Made by a program: the position numbers and the translations under genes
Origin: Methylobacterium nonmethylotrophicum
GTDB lineage: Bacteria > Pseudomonadota > Alphaproteobacteria > Rhizobiales > Beijerinckiaceae
Assembly: GCF_004745635.1 (NCBI RefSeq)
Contig: NZ_SRLB01000001.1
Span: 248,001 to 312,000, forward strand
DNA length: 64,000 nucleotides
Reading direction: 5' to 3'
In this document: in pieces, positions 25,938-33,970 of the stretch
Numbering within the stretch: the stretch's first letter is position 1
Layout: each line of letters begins with the position of its first letter
Notes under the pieces: generated by a model
Told to the model about the DNA's origin: nothing
The model's input: the letters and a program-made list of their open reading frames with translations, nothing else
Database searches by the model: none

Positions 25938-26302
25938 CCCCCCGCTCCGTCGCGATCGTCGACGACGACCCGGCGATCCGCCTTGCCCTGACCCGGCTCG
26001 TCGGGTCCCTGGGCTATGCCCCGATGCCGTTCGAGACCGGCGGCCACCTGCTCGCCGCCCTCGGTGCCGTCGAACCGGGCTGCGTCGTCACCGACCTGCA
26101 GATGCCGGGCCTCTCCGGCCTCGACCTTCTGCGCCAGTTGCGGCTGCACCGTCCCCGGCTGCGGGTCATCCTCGTCACGGCCTATCCGAGCGACGCGAAC
26201 CGCCGGCGCGCGCTCGCCTGCGGGGCCTTCGCGTATCTCGCCAAGCCGTTCGAGGCAGAGGAGCTGGAACGCTGCCTCGCTCGCGTGTTCGACACGCCCT
26301 GA
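25919..26302 (+). CDS. Single-domain response regulator
   Basis: This 127-aa product is a bare receiver domain: acidic pocket VDDD, phospho-acceptor Asp in VVTDLQMPG, conserved Thr in LVTAYPS and Lys in LAKPFE. It has no output domain. It overlaps the kinase gene by 19 bases. It may act as a phosphate sink or intermediate between the kinase and the FixJ-type regulator that follows. Confidence 0.9.
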   Translation: MPVSGLTPRSVAIVDDDPAIRLALTRLVGSLGYAPMPFETGGHLLAALGAVEPGCVVTDLQMPGLSGLDLLRQLRLHRPRLRVILVTAYPSDANRRRALACGAFAYLAKPFEAEELERCLARVFDTP

Positions 26303-26389
26303 TTTCGTGTTAGACCCCGGCAGCCCCGCTTCCGGCGCAAGTTCGCTACCGGCGGGCCCTCCGCCGGCGACGCGTTCACCCCGATCCCG

Positions 26390-27013
26390 ATGCAGACCGG
26401 CACTGTTTACATCGTCGATGACGACGCGGCCCTGCGAACGGCCCTCGTGCGCCTCTGCGGTTCGGCCGGGCTCAAGGCCATCGGACACCCCGACGCGTCG
26501 CACCTGCTCGCCAATCCGGACGTCGAGCGGCCGGCCTGCATCCTCCTGGACGTTCGCCTGACGCACGACGACGGCCTCGACGTCCAGGCCCGGTTCCAGG
26601 CGTCCGGCACCACGATCCCGATCATCTTCCTGACCGGCTATGGCACGATCCCGATGACCGTGCGGGCGATGCGGGGCGGGGCGGTCGAGTTCCTGACCAA
26701 GCCCGCGGAGGACGACGACATCCTCGCGGCCATCGACCGCGCCCTCGCCCTCGACGCGGCGTCCTTGGCGGCAGAGTCCGCCCGAGGCGCGCTCGCCGGC
26801 CGGCTCGCCTCCCTCACGGGCCGCGAGCGCGACGTGTTCGCCCTCGCGATCGGCGGCCTGATGAACAAGCAGATCGCCGCCGAGCTCGGCGTCTCGGAGA
26901 TCACCGCCAAGGTGCACAAGCGGCGGGTGATGGAGAAGATGGAGGCCCGGTCGCTCGCCGACCTCGTGCGGATGGCGGGCGAGCTCGGCATTGATGCTCC
27001 ACGCCAGCGTTGA
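26390..27013 (+). CDS. FixJ/StyR-type response regulator
   Basis: The 207-aa product has an N-terminal receiver (YIVDDDAAL, phospho-acceptor in ILLDVRLTHDDGLD, FLTGYG, FLTKPAEDDD). A LuxR-type HTH follows: LTGRERDVFALAIGGLMNKQIAAELGVSE is the region from about 140 to 168, then a VHKRRVMEKM recognition helix. It is the DNA-binding output of the kinase/receiver cluster. Regulators of this type often control catabolic operons, but no target is evident. Confidence 0.92.
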   Translation: MQTGTVYIVDDDAALRTALVRLCGSAGLKAIGHPDASHLLANPDVERPACILLDVRLTHDDGLDVQARFQASGTTIPIIFLTGYGTIPMTVRAMRGGAVEFLTKPAEDDDILAAIDRALALDAASLAAESARGALAGRLASLTGRERDVFALAIGGLMNKQIAAELGVSEITAKVHKRRVMEKMEARSLADLVRMAGELGIDAPRQR

Positions 27014-27020
27014 GCGGCCC

Positions 27021-27668
27021 TCATCCGGCGCCCCGCCGGCTCCCGGCAGGGCCGTGATGATTCGCACTGTCGAGGCCATCTCCGCGAGCGCTTGCCCGTG
27101 CAAGGACACTGCCCGCCGCAGCCCGGGCCCGGCGCCTCCTCCCTGCGCCGCGACCCAGCCCCCGGATGGCGTCGGCGAGCGTCGGCGGCAATTCCCGCCG
27201 CAGCGACCGGGTGAGCGCCCGCGTCCGGGAGCTGGTGCGGTGGATGGCTTCCCGCTGGCCGGAGAGCCAGTCGGGCAGACCGTTCGTCCGTGCCACCGGG
27301 GCGTCGAGTTCGCTTCCTCGTTCCTCGAGCCAGCGGATCTGATGGTAGAACTCGATGAGCTCGACCGCGGTGCGCGACGAGAACAGCCCGATGCGCCCGG
27401 AGTTGTTGGCGAAGACCGCGAGGTCGTGGCGCCACAGGCGCAGGGCCGCGGCCTCCCGGCCCTCGACGATGGTCCCCGCCCGGTTCAAGCGTGCCTCGTA
27501 GCGCAGCAGGCTGCGCTGGATCGACTTGATCTCAGCCAGCAGGGCGAGTCCGTAGGTGCGGCGCTCCTGGCGCCGGACCCAGCCCTGGCTGAGCAGCGCG
27601 CCGAGGAAGCCGGTGACGATGCTGATCCCGGCGGAGAGCAGAACCGTCGTGAAGGCGAGGTCGGTCAC
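27021..27668 (-). CDS. Hypothetical membrane-anchored protein
   Basis: A GTG at 27668 behind GAGGAGGGAC gives 215 aa; a longer frame to 27761 lacks a ribosome site. One N-terminal membrane helix (LLSAGISIVTGFLGALLSQG) is followed by a long helical cytoplasmic part rich in Arg and Glu. The extreme C-terminus is basic and of low complexity. No family recognised. It is convergent with the response regulator. Confidence 0.6.
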   Translation of the reverse strand: MTDLAFTTVLLSAGISIVTGFLGALLSQGWVRRQERRTYGLALLAEIKSIQRSLLRYEARLNRAGTIVEGREAAALRLWRHDLAVFANNSGRIGLFSSRTAVELIEFYHQIRWLEERGSELDAPVARTNGLPDWLSGQREAIHRTSSRTRALTRSLRRELPPTLADAIRGLGRGAGRRRRARAAAGSVLARASARGDGLDSANHHGPAGSRRGAG

Positions 27669-27732
27669 GCCCGTCCCTCCTCGACCGAACCGAGGCTCCG
27701 GACCGATACCGGGAGCGGGGACTCGCCTACCG

Positions 27733-28797
27733 TCACCGCGCGTCTCCGGGCGGCTGGGCATGGAACACGGTGGTGTAGTTGGCCGGGATCCAGCCGAACC
27801 TCCCGTCCTCGGCCCGAATGTGGCCGAGTCCCGGGAAGGAGATGTGGGCGGCGCCGATCCAGGCGCCGGTGCGGGCCGCCTCCGAGAAGAGCGCCTCGCG
27901 CCGGGCCTCGGCGCCCGCGCCGTCGGTGTCGTAGGTCACCGTGACCTGCGGATCGGGGAGCTGGATCGGCGCCACGTGGACGATGTCGCCCCAGACCAGC
28001 AGCGTCTCAGTTCCACTCGTCACGCGGTAGGAGATGTGCCCCGGCGTGTGGCCCGGGGTCGCGACCGCGACGAAGCCCGGCAGGATCTCGCCCTCGCCGT
28101 CGAAGGGAATGAGCCGCCCGGCGTCGCGGTAGGGCTTGAGCGCGGCCTGGGCGCCCCGGAACATCGGCAGCAGGAAGGGTGGAGCCGCCGCCTCGTTGGC
28201 CGGGTCCAGCCAGTAATCGGCGTCGCGGCGGCTGACCCGGACCGTCGCGTTCGGAAAGACGACTTTGCCGTCGTGCATGACCCCGCCGACGTGATCGGCG
28301 TGCAAGTGGGTCAGCAGCACCTCGTCGACCGCCTCCGGCGCGTAGCCGGCGGCGCGCAGGTTCGCGACGAGCTTGCCACAGCAGGATCCATAGAGGTCGC
28401 CTGCGCCCGCATCGATCAGGACGAGCCGTGAGCCGGTATTGATCAGGAACGCGTTGATCGAGCCCTCGAACGGCAGGGCGAGGAAGTCTCGCGCGAGCCG
28501 GCTCTCCGCCTCACCCGGCCGGACCTCGGAGAGGAGGGCGCGTGGCCCGCCACCGTCGCGGGGCCGCTGGAGCACGGTCGGGATCGGAAAGGTGTGGGTG
28601 CCGTCGAGGAGGGCTGTCACCTCGAAGCGCCCGAGCATCATGCGGTAGAAGCCCGGTGCCTGCTCCGCCACCTGGGGCGCCGCCGCACGCAGGCCGCCGG
28701 ACGGCGCCGCCAGGACCAGGCAGAGGGCCAGGGCGCAGGCGCCGCCGAGGCGCCGGACTTTGCCGGCCGACGTGCCGTGGCCGCGAAGCCCGGTCAT
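27733..28797 (-). CDS. Secreted MBL-fold metallo-hydrolase
   Basis: The 354-aa product has an N-terminal signal sequence (ACALALCLVLAAPSGGLRAAA) and a metallo-beta-lactamase fold. The zinc motif is LLTHLHADHVGG, with further ligands in VATPGHTPGHIS and GDIVHVA. The length and the insert of about 50 residues after the zinc motif resemble quorum-quenching lactonase-like or SdsA-unrelated MBL hydrolases. Its ATG overlaps the stop of the CMD gene (ATGA), so the two are co-translated. Confidence 0.87.
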   Translation of the reverse strand: MTGLRGHGTSAGKVRRLGGACALALCLVLAAPSGGLRAAAPQVAEQAPGFYRMMLGRFEVTALLDGTHTFPIPTVLQRPRDGGGPRALLSEVRPGEAESRLARDFLALPFEGSINAFLINTGSRLVLIDAGAGDLYGSCCGKLVANLRAAGYAPEAVDEVLLTHLHADHVGGVMHDGKVVFPNATVRVSRRDADYWLDPANEAAAPPFLLPMFRGAQAALKPYRDAGRLIPFDGEGEILPGFVAVATPGHTPGHISYRVTSGTETLLVWGDIVHVAPIQLPDPQVTVTYDTDGAGAEARREALFSEAARTGAWIGAAHISFPGLGHIRAEDGRFGWIPANYTTVFHAQPPGDAR

Positions 28798-29387
28798 GCC
28801 TGCTCTCCCGAACCAATTGGTTCCTCCTCGGGAACCGGGATCGCGAAGCCGTTCAGGGTCACCGAGACGAAGCAGTAGTGACCGACGAGGTAGATCAGTT
28901 CGTTGGCACCCGCTTGGCCAAACAGCGCCACGGCGCGCCGGTAGGTTGGCTCCGGTAGGATCCCGCCGCCAATGAGCGCGCGGGCGACGTCGAACGCCGT
29001 CGCCTCCTCGTCCGTGAGATCCGGCGGCCGCTCGCCCGCGGCCAGCGTCGACAGGCGCTGGTTGCTCATCGCGTGGCGAGCCTGCGCGACCGCTCCATGC
29101 GCGTAGATCTCATAGGCCGCGCCGAACCGTGCGCCGACCGCCAGGATCGCGACCTGCCGCACCGCATCGGGCAGGATCTTGAATGCGGTCATCGCCTGGG
29201 TGACGGTCCAGAAGGCCGCGCCGACCTCAGGCTGGTACAGCCACGCATTCCAGGGCCCGAGGAGTGCGCCGTCTGCTCGCGTGGTGGTGAAGAGGTCGTA
29301 CTTGGCGCTCACGCCCGACCTCATGTCGTCGTAGAGCGGCCGCTGTAACGGGGAAAGGTCGGCGGGGGCGATCGGCGGGAGGCGCAT
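28794..29387 (-). CDS. Carboxymuconolactone decarboxylase family protein
   Basis: The 197-aa all-helical protein shows the CMD/AhpD-type core: FGAAYEIYAHGAVAQAR and LSTLAAGERPPDLTDEE, then an ANELIYLVGHYCFV helix. It has no CxxC pair at the usual AhpD position, so peroxidase activity is unlikely. It is the first gene of a two-gene unit with the MBL hydrolase. The substrate is unknown. Confidence 0.85.
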   Translation of the reverse strand: MRLPPIAPADLSPLQRPLYDDMRSGVSAKYDLFTTTRADGALLGPWNAWLYQPEVGAAFWTVTQAMTAFKILPDAVRQVAILAVGARFGAAYEIYAHGAVAQARHAMSNQRLSTLAAGERPPDLTDEEATAFDVARALIGGGILPEPTYRRAVALFGQAGANELIYLVGHYCFVSVTLNGFAIPVPEEEPIGSGEQA

Positions 29388-30264
29388 CCGTGGACTCTTC
29401 TCGTCAGCGGCCGTGAGTGCGACCGTCCTCGTTGTCTAGCGGGGCTGCCTCGAGCTGACTTGTACGGGATCGCGCTCGATTGGATGTTTTGACGGATGCC
29501 GGACGCCGGAGACATTGGCTTGGAGGAGAGGCGAGCCGCTGGTCGTGAGGTGAGTCTGACACCGCCGGGCCTTCGAACAGAGCCGTTTGATGGCGCAAGG
29601 CAAGCCCGAACGGACGTCGGCGCCGATGCGCCCAACACCTTGGCATCGACGTGCCGATGCCAAGGCGCGACAGTATGAGGCGGCATGTCGTCAGAAGTCG
29701 TGCGGTCAGGCGTGCCAAGTGTCAGACCCTTGGCAGGGCGTAGACTGTTTGCGGATGTGCGGAGGCTGCCGCCCTATCGGTGAATTTTGAAGGTCCGATG
29801 TTGGGCTAAGGGCGGCCATTCAGGCGTCATAGCTCGAAGGTCCGCAATTAGCGCACTGCTGACGCTCGGTTGCCCGCACACCAAGGAGCTTCCTTCCACC
29901 CTAAGCAGCACTTCACACGGTCAAGCTTATCAGGTTTTGATCTGGTCCACCTAATCGTCCGTCGCGGTCATCCCGCACCAGTTCTTGATCCCGATCCTGG
30001 TAGACAGGCGGAAACAGCGCCTCGAGCCCACGGGTAACGCCATCGAGCACCGGGTCGTGGTCGCTGCCGAAGCTTCGGGTCGGGATGTTGGCGTCGGTGA
30101 GATACAGGCTATTGTGCGACATCTGACATAGGGACCGCAGTTGACCCGCATCAACTTTGGAAGCGCAGGAAGGTTCGCGGGGTCTGGAGTGGTCACCCGA
30201 TCACTGCTCCGCAGAGGATTGGCTTGCCCATCGCCGGTGCTGTTACTAGCATCGAAATAGTGAA
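29388..30264. other. Gene-poor region at the edge of the mobile island
   Basis: These 877 bases have lower and patchier GC than the genes to the left. No frame with family features was found; the small frames here are unsupported. A perfect 9-bp inverted repeat (TTGGCATCG and CGATGCCAA) lies at 29640-29663 with a 6-base spacer and could be an operator left from a lost gene. Confidence 0.45.
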
Positions 30265-30345
30265 ATTTTTCCGGAATGTAGAAGTCGGATAGTGCATTGC
30301 TCGTTGCGCAATCGCCGTGAAAAAATACCCACCCCTTCTTGACAT
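30265..30345 (+). repeat. Recombinase leader segment (copy 2)
   Basis: This copy carries the same ordered blocks as 955-1036: CGGATAGTG, CATTG, GAAAAAATACCC and CCCCTTCTTG. Here no recombinase frame follows, so either the gene was lost or the segment is an attachment-site-like relic. Both copies have the same orientation. Confidence 0.5.
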
Positions 30346-30663
30346 CGATCTTGATGCGTCAATAGCCGTGCTTCAGCTTGGCTCTCGGAGTAGGGCCATG
30401 CCGATTGATGGGCTGTAGGCGTCGATCCATCCAAGAGGGGGGCTTCGATGCATGAGATCCATCTGATAGGGGGCTTCGCCCCTTGAGATCCACATGGCTT
30501 GAGCCTTGCTGCCGGTACACCGGGCGGGGTCTCGGCCGGCGCACCGGCACCACCACCGTGGTGCGATGTGGTTTCGATGTTGAACCAATGGTCCCGCACC
30601 TTCGGATGAAGATTGACGGCGGCCCTACCGCTCCGCAGCCGGTGAGGGCTGCTCGCGTAGACG

Positions 30664-30857
30664 CACTGCCTGGTCCACCGGCGTTCGCCGGGATGAAGTC
30701 CATCCCGGCAGCCTCGAGCGCCTGCCTGATCACCGTTAGGCTGGCAGCACGAGGCTCTGCGCTCTATGCCTCGAACTGACGGACGGGGGCCAAGCCCACC
30801 GAGGCGGCGGTGGCAAACTCGGCGTGGGTCCAGCTCAGGAGGCCGCATGCGGCCCGG
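30664..30857 (-). pseudogene. XRE-type regulator, nonsense-mutated copy A
   Basis: Reading the minus strand gives RAACGLLSWTHAEFATAASV and VRQFEA, then a stop, then AEPRAASLTVIRQALEAAG and MDFIPANAGGPG. This is the full HTH and C-terminal signature of the short XRE proteins found next to phage and plasmid genes. An in-frame stop sits where a Gly is expected. The N-terminus abuts the phage tail fragment at about 30857. Confidence 0.7.
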
Positions 30858-30858
30858 C

Positions 30859-31185
30859 ATGGTCACCAGCGGATTGGTCACGGGCGGGGTGCCGAACCGG
30901 GATAGCGTTCCCCGGACCCTCATGCCTGGTGAGTTCGTCCTGAAGCGGAGTGCGGTGAACGTGATCGGGAGGGACACGCTCAATCGCATGAACGCCATGG
31001 GTGCGGGCGTAATGGCGAAGGCGCCTCCGGTGGAACCGGCCTAGTTCAGGAACTCGGCCCGGGCCGAGACCAGCGGCTATGTGGTGGACCGGGACCAGGT
31101 GCCCCCTCCCGGCCCCAACGATGTCGTCCACTACATCGGCGAGAACATCCAGCGGGGAGGTGCGATCAAGCAGCTCATCAAGTAG
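30859..31185 (+). pseudogene. C-terminal fragment of a phage tail tape-measure-type protein
   Basis: The frame reads TGGVPNRDSVPRTLMPGEFV followed by LKRSAVNVIGRDTLNRMN, the hallmark region near the C-terminus of tail length tape-measure proteins (GG-DSVPALL-PGEFV). An internal TAG at about 31042 is followed in the same frame by DVVHYIGENIQRGGAIKQLIK and the stop at 31183. The N-terminal majority is absent. It is a prophage relic. Confidence 0.65.
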
Positions 31186-31284
31186 GTGGCGGCTGGTGAA
31201 TAGAGTACGCTACCGTACAATCTAATCTGACCCGAGCACGAGAGTGATAGGACGGATGAACTATTTAAATTGATATTAACGCCA

Positions 31285-31301
31285 ATTTGCGAAAAGCAAA
31301 T
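31285..31301. promoter_or_regulatory. AT-rich hairpin or operator upstream of 31340
   Basis: A 6-bp inverted repeat ATTTGC-gaaaa-GCAAAT lies about 40 bases before the gene at 31340, in a stretch far richer in A and T than its surroundings. It is a candidate repressor site or small hairpin. Confidence 0.4.
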
Positions 31302-31339
31302 ATTGCGGCACACTGATTTGACCATGAATAGGAGCTAGC

Positions 31340-31678
31340 ATGATAGTTAAACGGACACCACTCGCCGAAAAAGAGCCGCCTAAACCAAAGCGCAGATACG
31401 CAAGCACAGAGGACTTTATCGCCTCAGCCTCGGGCTCTACATACAGCTCTGCATTGAACGAAGCACCTGACAATCTCTCATTCAACCTTGATGATGCGGC
31501 GCGCCACATTGGCGTGGATCGATCAACGCTCGATGCGCTGATCGCTGATGACTGGCTGCAAACTCGCAGAATCAAGGACACGCTTGTTGTGAGGCGTTTG
31601 GATCTGGCTGCCCTTCTCGACAGCATCGAGGCCGAAAGCTTCAGAGGACCGGTACCGCCAGTGCTGAAAACGCGCTAA
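31340..31678 (+). CDS. Small DNA-binding-like protein of foreign composition
   Basis: The 112-aa product starts at an ATG behind TAGGAGC. Residues 47-100 (FNLDDAARHIGVDRSTLDAL, then LVVRRLDLAALLDSIEAE) have the look of an excisionase or MerR-like HTH with a wing. The N-terminal 40 residues are basic and Ser-rich. GC content is near 50%, clearly below the flanking genes, which suggests recent transfer. It has a phage tail relic on one side and iterated repeats on the other. The role is likely regulatory; the family is unnamed. Confidence 0.65.
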   Translation: MIVKRTPLAEKEPPKPKRRYASTEDFIASASGSTYSSALNEAPDNLSFNLDDAARHIGVDRSTLDALIADDWLQTRRIKDTLVVRRLDLAALLDSIEAESFRGPVPPVLKTR

Positions 31679-32260
31679 CATGCCCACGCGTTGATAGGGT
31701 GTGGCAGAAGATGATCCCTTCTGCCACGCTAAGGTGCTTTGAAACTCCACGGTCGGCTTAGTCGGGCCTTCAACCTCATGCTCGCGCTGCACCGGCCTCT
31801 TCTTTCGAACAGCGTTCTGGGCGCTAGCAGCGCGGGCACGAGATCAACACTGAACGAAAACTGGCCGGATCCAGTGGCAGGGTGGGCCGCGCGATGAGTG
31901 ATCGACCGTCTAGCCGTCTAGCCGTCTACCCGTCTAGGGTCAAAATTCGAGAAGGGTGATTTGAAAATTGCTGCATCGAAAAATGGGGTAGACGGTTAGA
32001 CGGCTAGACGTATTTGATTTAAAAGGGATTTTTCGGTTCGTCCGATTCAGGGATAGACGCTACGCAGGGTGGAAGGTCCTGTCTGCGGCGCAGAGCCCGA
32101 GACCAACGCTCCCCGTGTCAGGCCCACCCTGCCAGTGATGATTAGCCCCCTATTCATTCCACCATTTGTAATGGCGGCCCACCAGGACCGTCCGCCGCCG
32201 CAGATCAACGGCAGCCCAACCGCTCCGCAGCCCGTGAGGGATGCTTGCAGCGCACCGGGG
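31679..32260. other. Gene-poor stretch holding the second iteron-like array
   Basis: No gene with recognisable features is present in these 582 bases. The centre holds the inverted 8-nt repeat array. Near 32195-32245 the sequence is similar to 30605-30650 (shared ACCGCTCCGCAGCC and GTGAGGG blocks), showing that each dead XRE copy was duplicated together with its downstream flank. Confidence 0.5.
31906..32010. repeat. Inverted array of 8-nt iterations (iteron-like)
   Basis: The left arm at 31906-31936 has four copies of the 8-mer CCGTCTAG, the last two degenerate. The right arm at 31989-32010 has three copies of TAGACGGy in the opposite orientation. The 52-base spacer is AT-rich. The design matches the array at 319-447 except that the period is 8 and the oligomer differs. 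It may be a replication origin or control site of a lost element. Confidence 0.7.
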
Positions 32261-32415
32261 TCATCTGTGATCGCGCAGACGCACCCCAGGTCGACCGCCG
32301 TTCGCCGGGATGAAGTCCACCCCGGCCTTCTCGAAGGCGCGGACAGTAACGACGTTCAGGCCCGTGGCCTCCACCAGCGCCACTCGGGTTCAGTCGAGCA
32401 AATCTCACGTGATCC
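32261..32415 (-). pseudogene. XRE-type regulator, internally deleted copy B
   Basis: The minus strand reads DLLD, stop, TRVALVEATGLNVVTVRAFEK and then directly AGVDFIPANGGRPGVRLRD. The expected LLDW has a stop in place of Trp, and about 20 residues between the HTH and the C-terminal FIPANGG signature are missing. It is the second dead copy of the family represented intact at 32979. Confidence 0.7.
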
Positions 32416-32433
32416 CGCTTATCTGTTGTTTCA

Positions 32434-32470
32434 ACGGGTGCGGTTTGGGTCTCACACAAACCGCACCCGT
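32434..32470. terminator. Perfect 14-bp hairpin at the end of the ART-like gene
   Basis: ACGGGTGCGGTTTG (32434-32447) pairs perfectly with CAAACCGCACCCGT (32457-32470) across a 9-base loop. The hairpin includes the stop codon region of the minus-strand gene. No T-run follows on that strand, so it may act as a transcript-stabilising hairpin or weak terminator. Confidence 0.5.
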
Positions 32471-32982
32471 ATGTTGGTGAGGTGTCGCGAGGGGTCCACA
32501 AGAATTTCATGCTCCTGGCGCTCCTGATAGGCACCGAGGATGCTATGCTTTCGAACAAAGGCTGAGGCGAGCACCGGGTTCGGCACCGATATCCCCCTGT
32601 GTCCCTTGGCAAAGCCGAGAGCAATGGCCTTGTCCGTTGTCCAAGCGAGACTCATCACCCGGTCCATGTCGCACCCTCGATAGATCGTGATGCGGTCCGG
32701 CAGGGATGCATAGAAGGCTCTATCGCCGTCCTCCTGCAGGAAGTCGCACGGTCGCTCTTCAAGCCATTTGCCATGCAGGCGCACCATCTCCAGCAACTCA
32801 TCCCGCTGGCTCCACGTGTCGTCGCAATCGCTCCACGTTTGGTGGAACCCGATCCAAAAGTCGGACGACTCGCGAGCGTAAGCATCGGCCCACTCTAGGA
32901 AAACGGTCAGTCGGTCATGAGAGCCTGGCGACTGCGGGCCGATCATCATGCGATTCAGTGTGTCAAGCGCCGTCATGATCAT
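32452..32982 (-). CDS. Candidate ADP-ribosyltransferase-fold toxin
   Basis: The ATG at 32982 overlaps the stop of the XRE gene (ATGA). The 176-aa cytoplasmic protein has, in order, ITIYRGCD (Arg about 102), MSLAWTTDKAIALGFAKG (Ser about 111 and the Thr after Trp) and ERQEHEILVDP (Glu about 157 and 159). This R - S/T - ExE order with matching spacing is the layout of NAD-dependent ADP-ribosyltransferases. The N-terminal 90 residues are helical and acidic with no known domain. Coupling to an autoregulated XRE gene suggests a toxin-antitoxin pair or a phage-responsive effector. The family name is unknown, and a catalytically inert ART relative is possible. Confidence 0.6.
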   Translation of the reverse strand: MIMTALDTLNRMMIGPQSPGSHDRLTVFLEWADAYARESSDFWIGFHQTWSDCDDTWSQRDELLEMVRLHGKWLEERPCDFLQEDGDRAFYASLPDRITIYRGCDMDRVMSLAWTTDKAIALGFAKGHRGISVPNPVLASAFVRKHSILGAYQERQEHEILVDPSRHLTNIRVRFV

Positions 32983-33212
32983 GCGCCCTCGCGAGCTAGG
33001 CGGACACCGCCCGGTTTGCCACCGTTGGTGAACTCCACGCCGACGCCCTGGAGAGCGGCCATCAGCTTCCCCATGGCCTCCGCCGAAACCGCGCGGCGCT
33101 CCTTCTCGAAATCGACCACGGTGGACAGGCCGACACCGGCGGCCTCCGCGAGCTGCGGCTGCGTCCAGTTGAGGAGGGCCCGAGCGGCCCGGCACTGAGC
33201 GGCATTCATCAT
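32979..33212 (-). CDS. XRE family HTH regulator (candidate antitoxin)
   Basis: The intact 77-aa product has the HTH QCRAARALLNWTQPQLAEAA followed by GVGLSTVVDFEK, and the family C-terminus GVEFTNGGKPGGVRLA. It is the working homologue of the two dead copies at 30664 and 32261. A palindromic ATCAACAT operator lies just upstream, and its stop overlaps the next gene's start. It is best read as the autorepressor of the two-gene unit. Confidence 0.85.
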   Translation of the reverse strand: MMNAAQCRAARALLNWTQPQLAEAAGVGLSTVVDFEKERRAVSAEAMGKLMAALQGVGVEFTNGGKPGGVRLAREGA

Positions 33213-33214
33213 CG

Positions 33215-33278
33215 ATCAACATTTTCTGTCGACGACCCCTATCGGCCGCGCGTACCCATATCAACATAAAATGTTGAT
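33215..33278. promoter_or_regulatory. Operator of the XRE/ART-like unit
   Basis: A perfect palindrome ATCAACAT-AAA-ATGTTGAT occupies 33260-33278, and an additional half-site ATCAACAT starts at 33215, right before the XRE start codon at 33212. Spacing of 45 bases between matching half-sites would put them on one DNA face. This fits autorepression by the XRE protein. Confidence 0.65.
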
Positions 33279-33293
33279 GAGAAGCGAAACGCC

Positions 33294-33618
33294 ATGGCTG
33301 CCCGCCGCACCATCTCATGGTCCATCGCGATGCAGGAGCTTCGGTTTGAGCCGGCCGGCGGTGGCTCGGCGCACCTACTTGGAGAGCGTCCAGGCCGCCA
33401 GGGTGGAGGCCCTGCGGGCCGCGAGCGGCACCAAGGCCGGGCTCTGGACGGCGGCGGGCGGCTTCGATCGCCGCGCCATCATGACCTTCGCCGTCCATTA
33501 CACCCGGGCCGTCCTGAACGGCTGCATCGCCCGCGGCTGCTGGCGCACCGCGATGGCGCACGGGCTCAAGACCGCTTGGGCGGTGGCGCATGCCGCCCGC
33601 CGCGCCGCTACCCACTAA
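33294..33618 (+). pseudogene. Small frameshifted gene, unknown family
   Basis: An ATG at 33294 opens AARRTISWSIAMQE, then the reading frame appears to shift near 33335, and the other frame continues through RRTYLESVQAARVEALRAAS and RAIMTFAVHYTRAVLNG to a stop at 33618. The second half looks like genuine coding sequence (helical, Ala-rich), while the first frame degenerates after the shift. Alternatively a short gene starts within the second frame. It is a small accessory gene of the island with no recognised function. Confidence 0.35.
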
Positions 33619-33634
33619 CCCCGGAGACCGTGCC

Positions 33635-33939
33635 ATGCCCGTCAGCCCGACCATGCGCGCCAACCTCGAATTGGTCGCAGAACGCATCATTGCCATCCTC
33701 GACACGATGGACGGCAATCCGAATCTTGAGGACGTCGGCGACGCCGAGCCCTCGCTTGGCGCTCACGAGGGGACGGCTCGCAGGTCGGATGGATGCGCGG
33801 CGGGGACCGGGACCTTGAGCTCAAGGACCGCCGCCCCGCCTCGACTCACCAGGTCATCGCCCGGATGCTCGCCCTGCTCAGCGATCCGGCGCAGTGGTGC
33901 CGAGGCGCTGATGCCAGGGGCGCGGCCGGGCGTCCATAA
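33635..33939 (+). pseudogene. Frameshifted small protein gene
   Basis: An ATG at 33635 starts MRANLELVAERIIAILDTMD and NLEDVGDAEPSLGA. The frame then shifts near 33775, and the next frame reads SQVGWMRGGDRDLELKD and HQVIARMLALLSDPAQW to a stop at 33937. The GDAEPSLGA and DRDLEL pieces look like parts of one acidic repeat protein common in mobile DNA of this group. It is probably non-functional. Confidence 0.4.
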
Positions 33940-33970
33940 GGGGCAAAGAGAGATCATAGCCGACACCTCG

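Noticed and set aside
29913..30122. 69-aa minus-strand hypothetical gene
   Set aside because: No ribosome site, no conserved-looking features and it sits in decayed DNA.
30359..30733. 124-aa minus-strand gene
   Set aside because: Its first 20 residues are the tail of the dead XRE copy A and the rest is read-through beyond its normal end.
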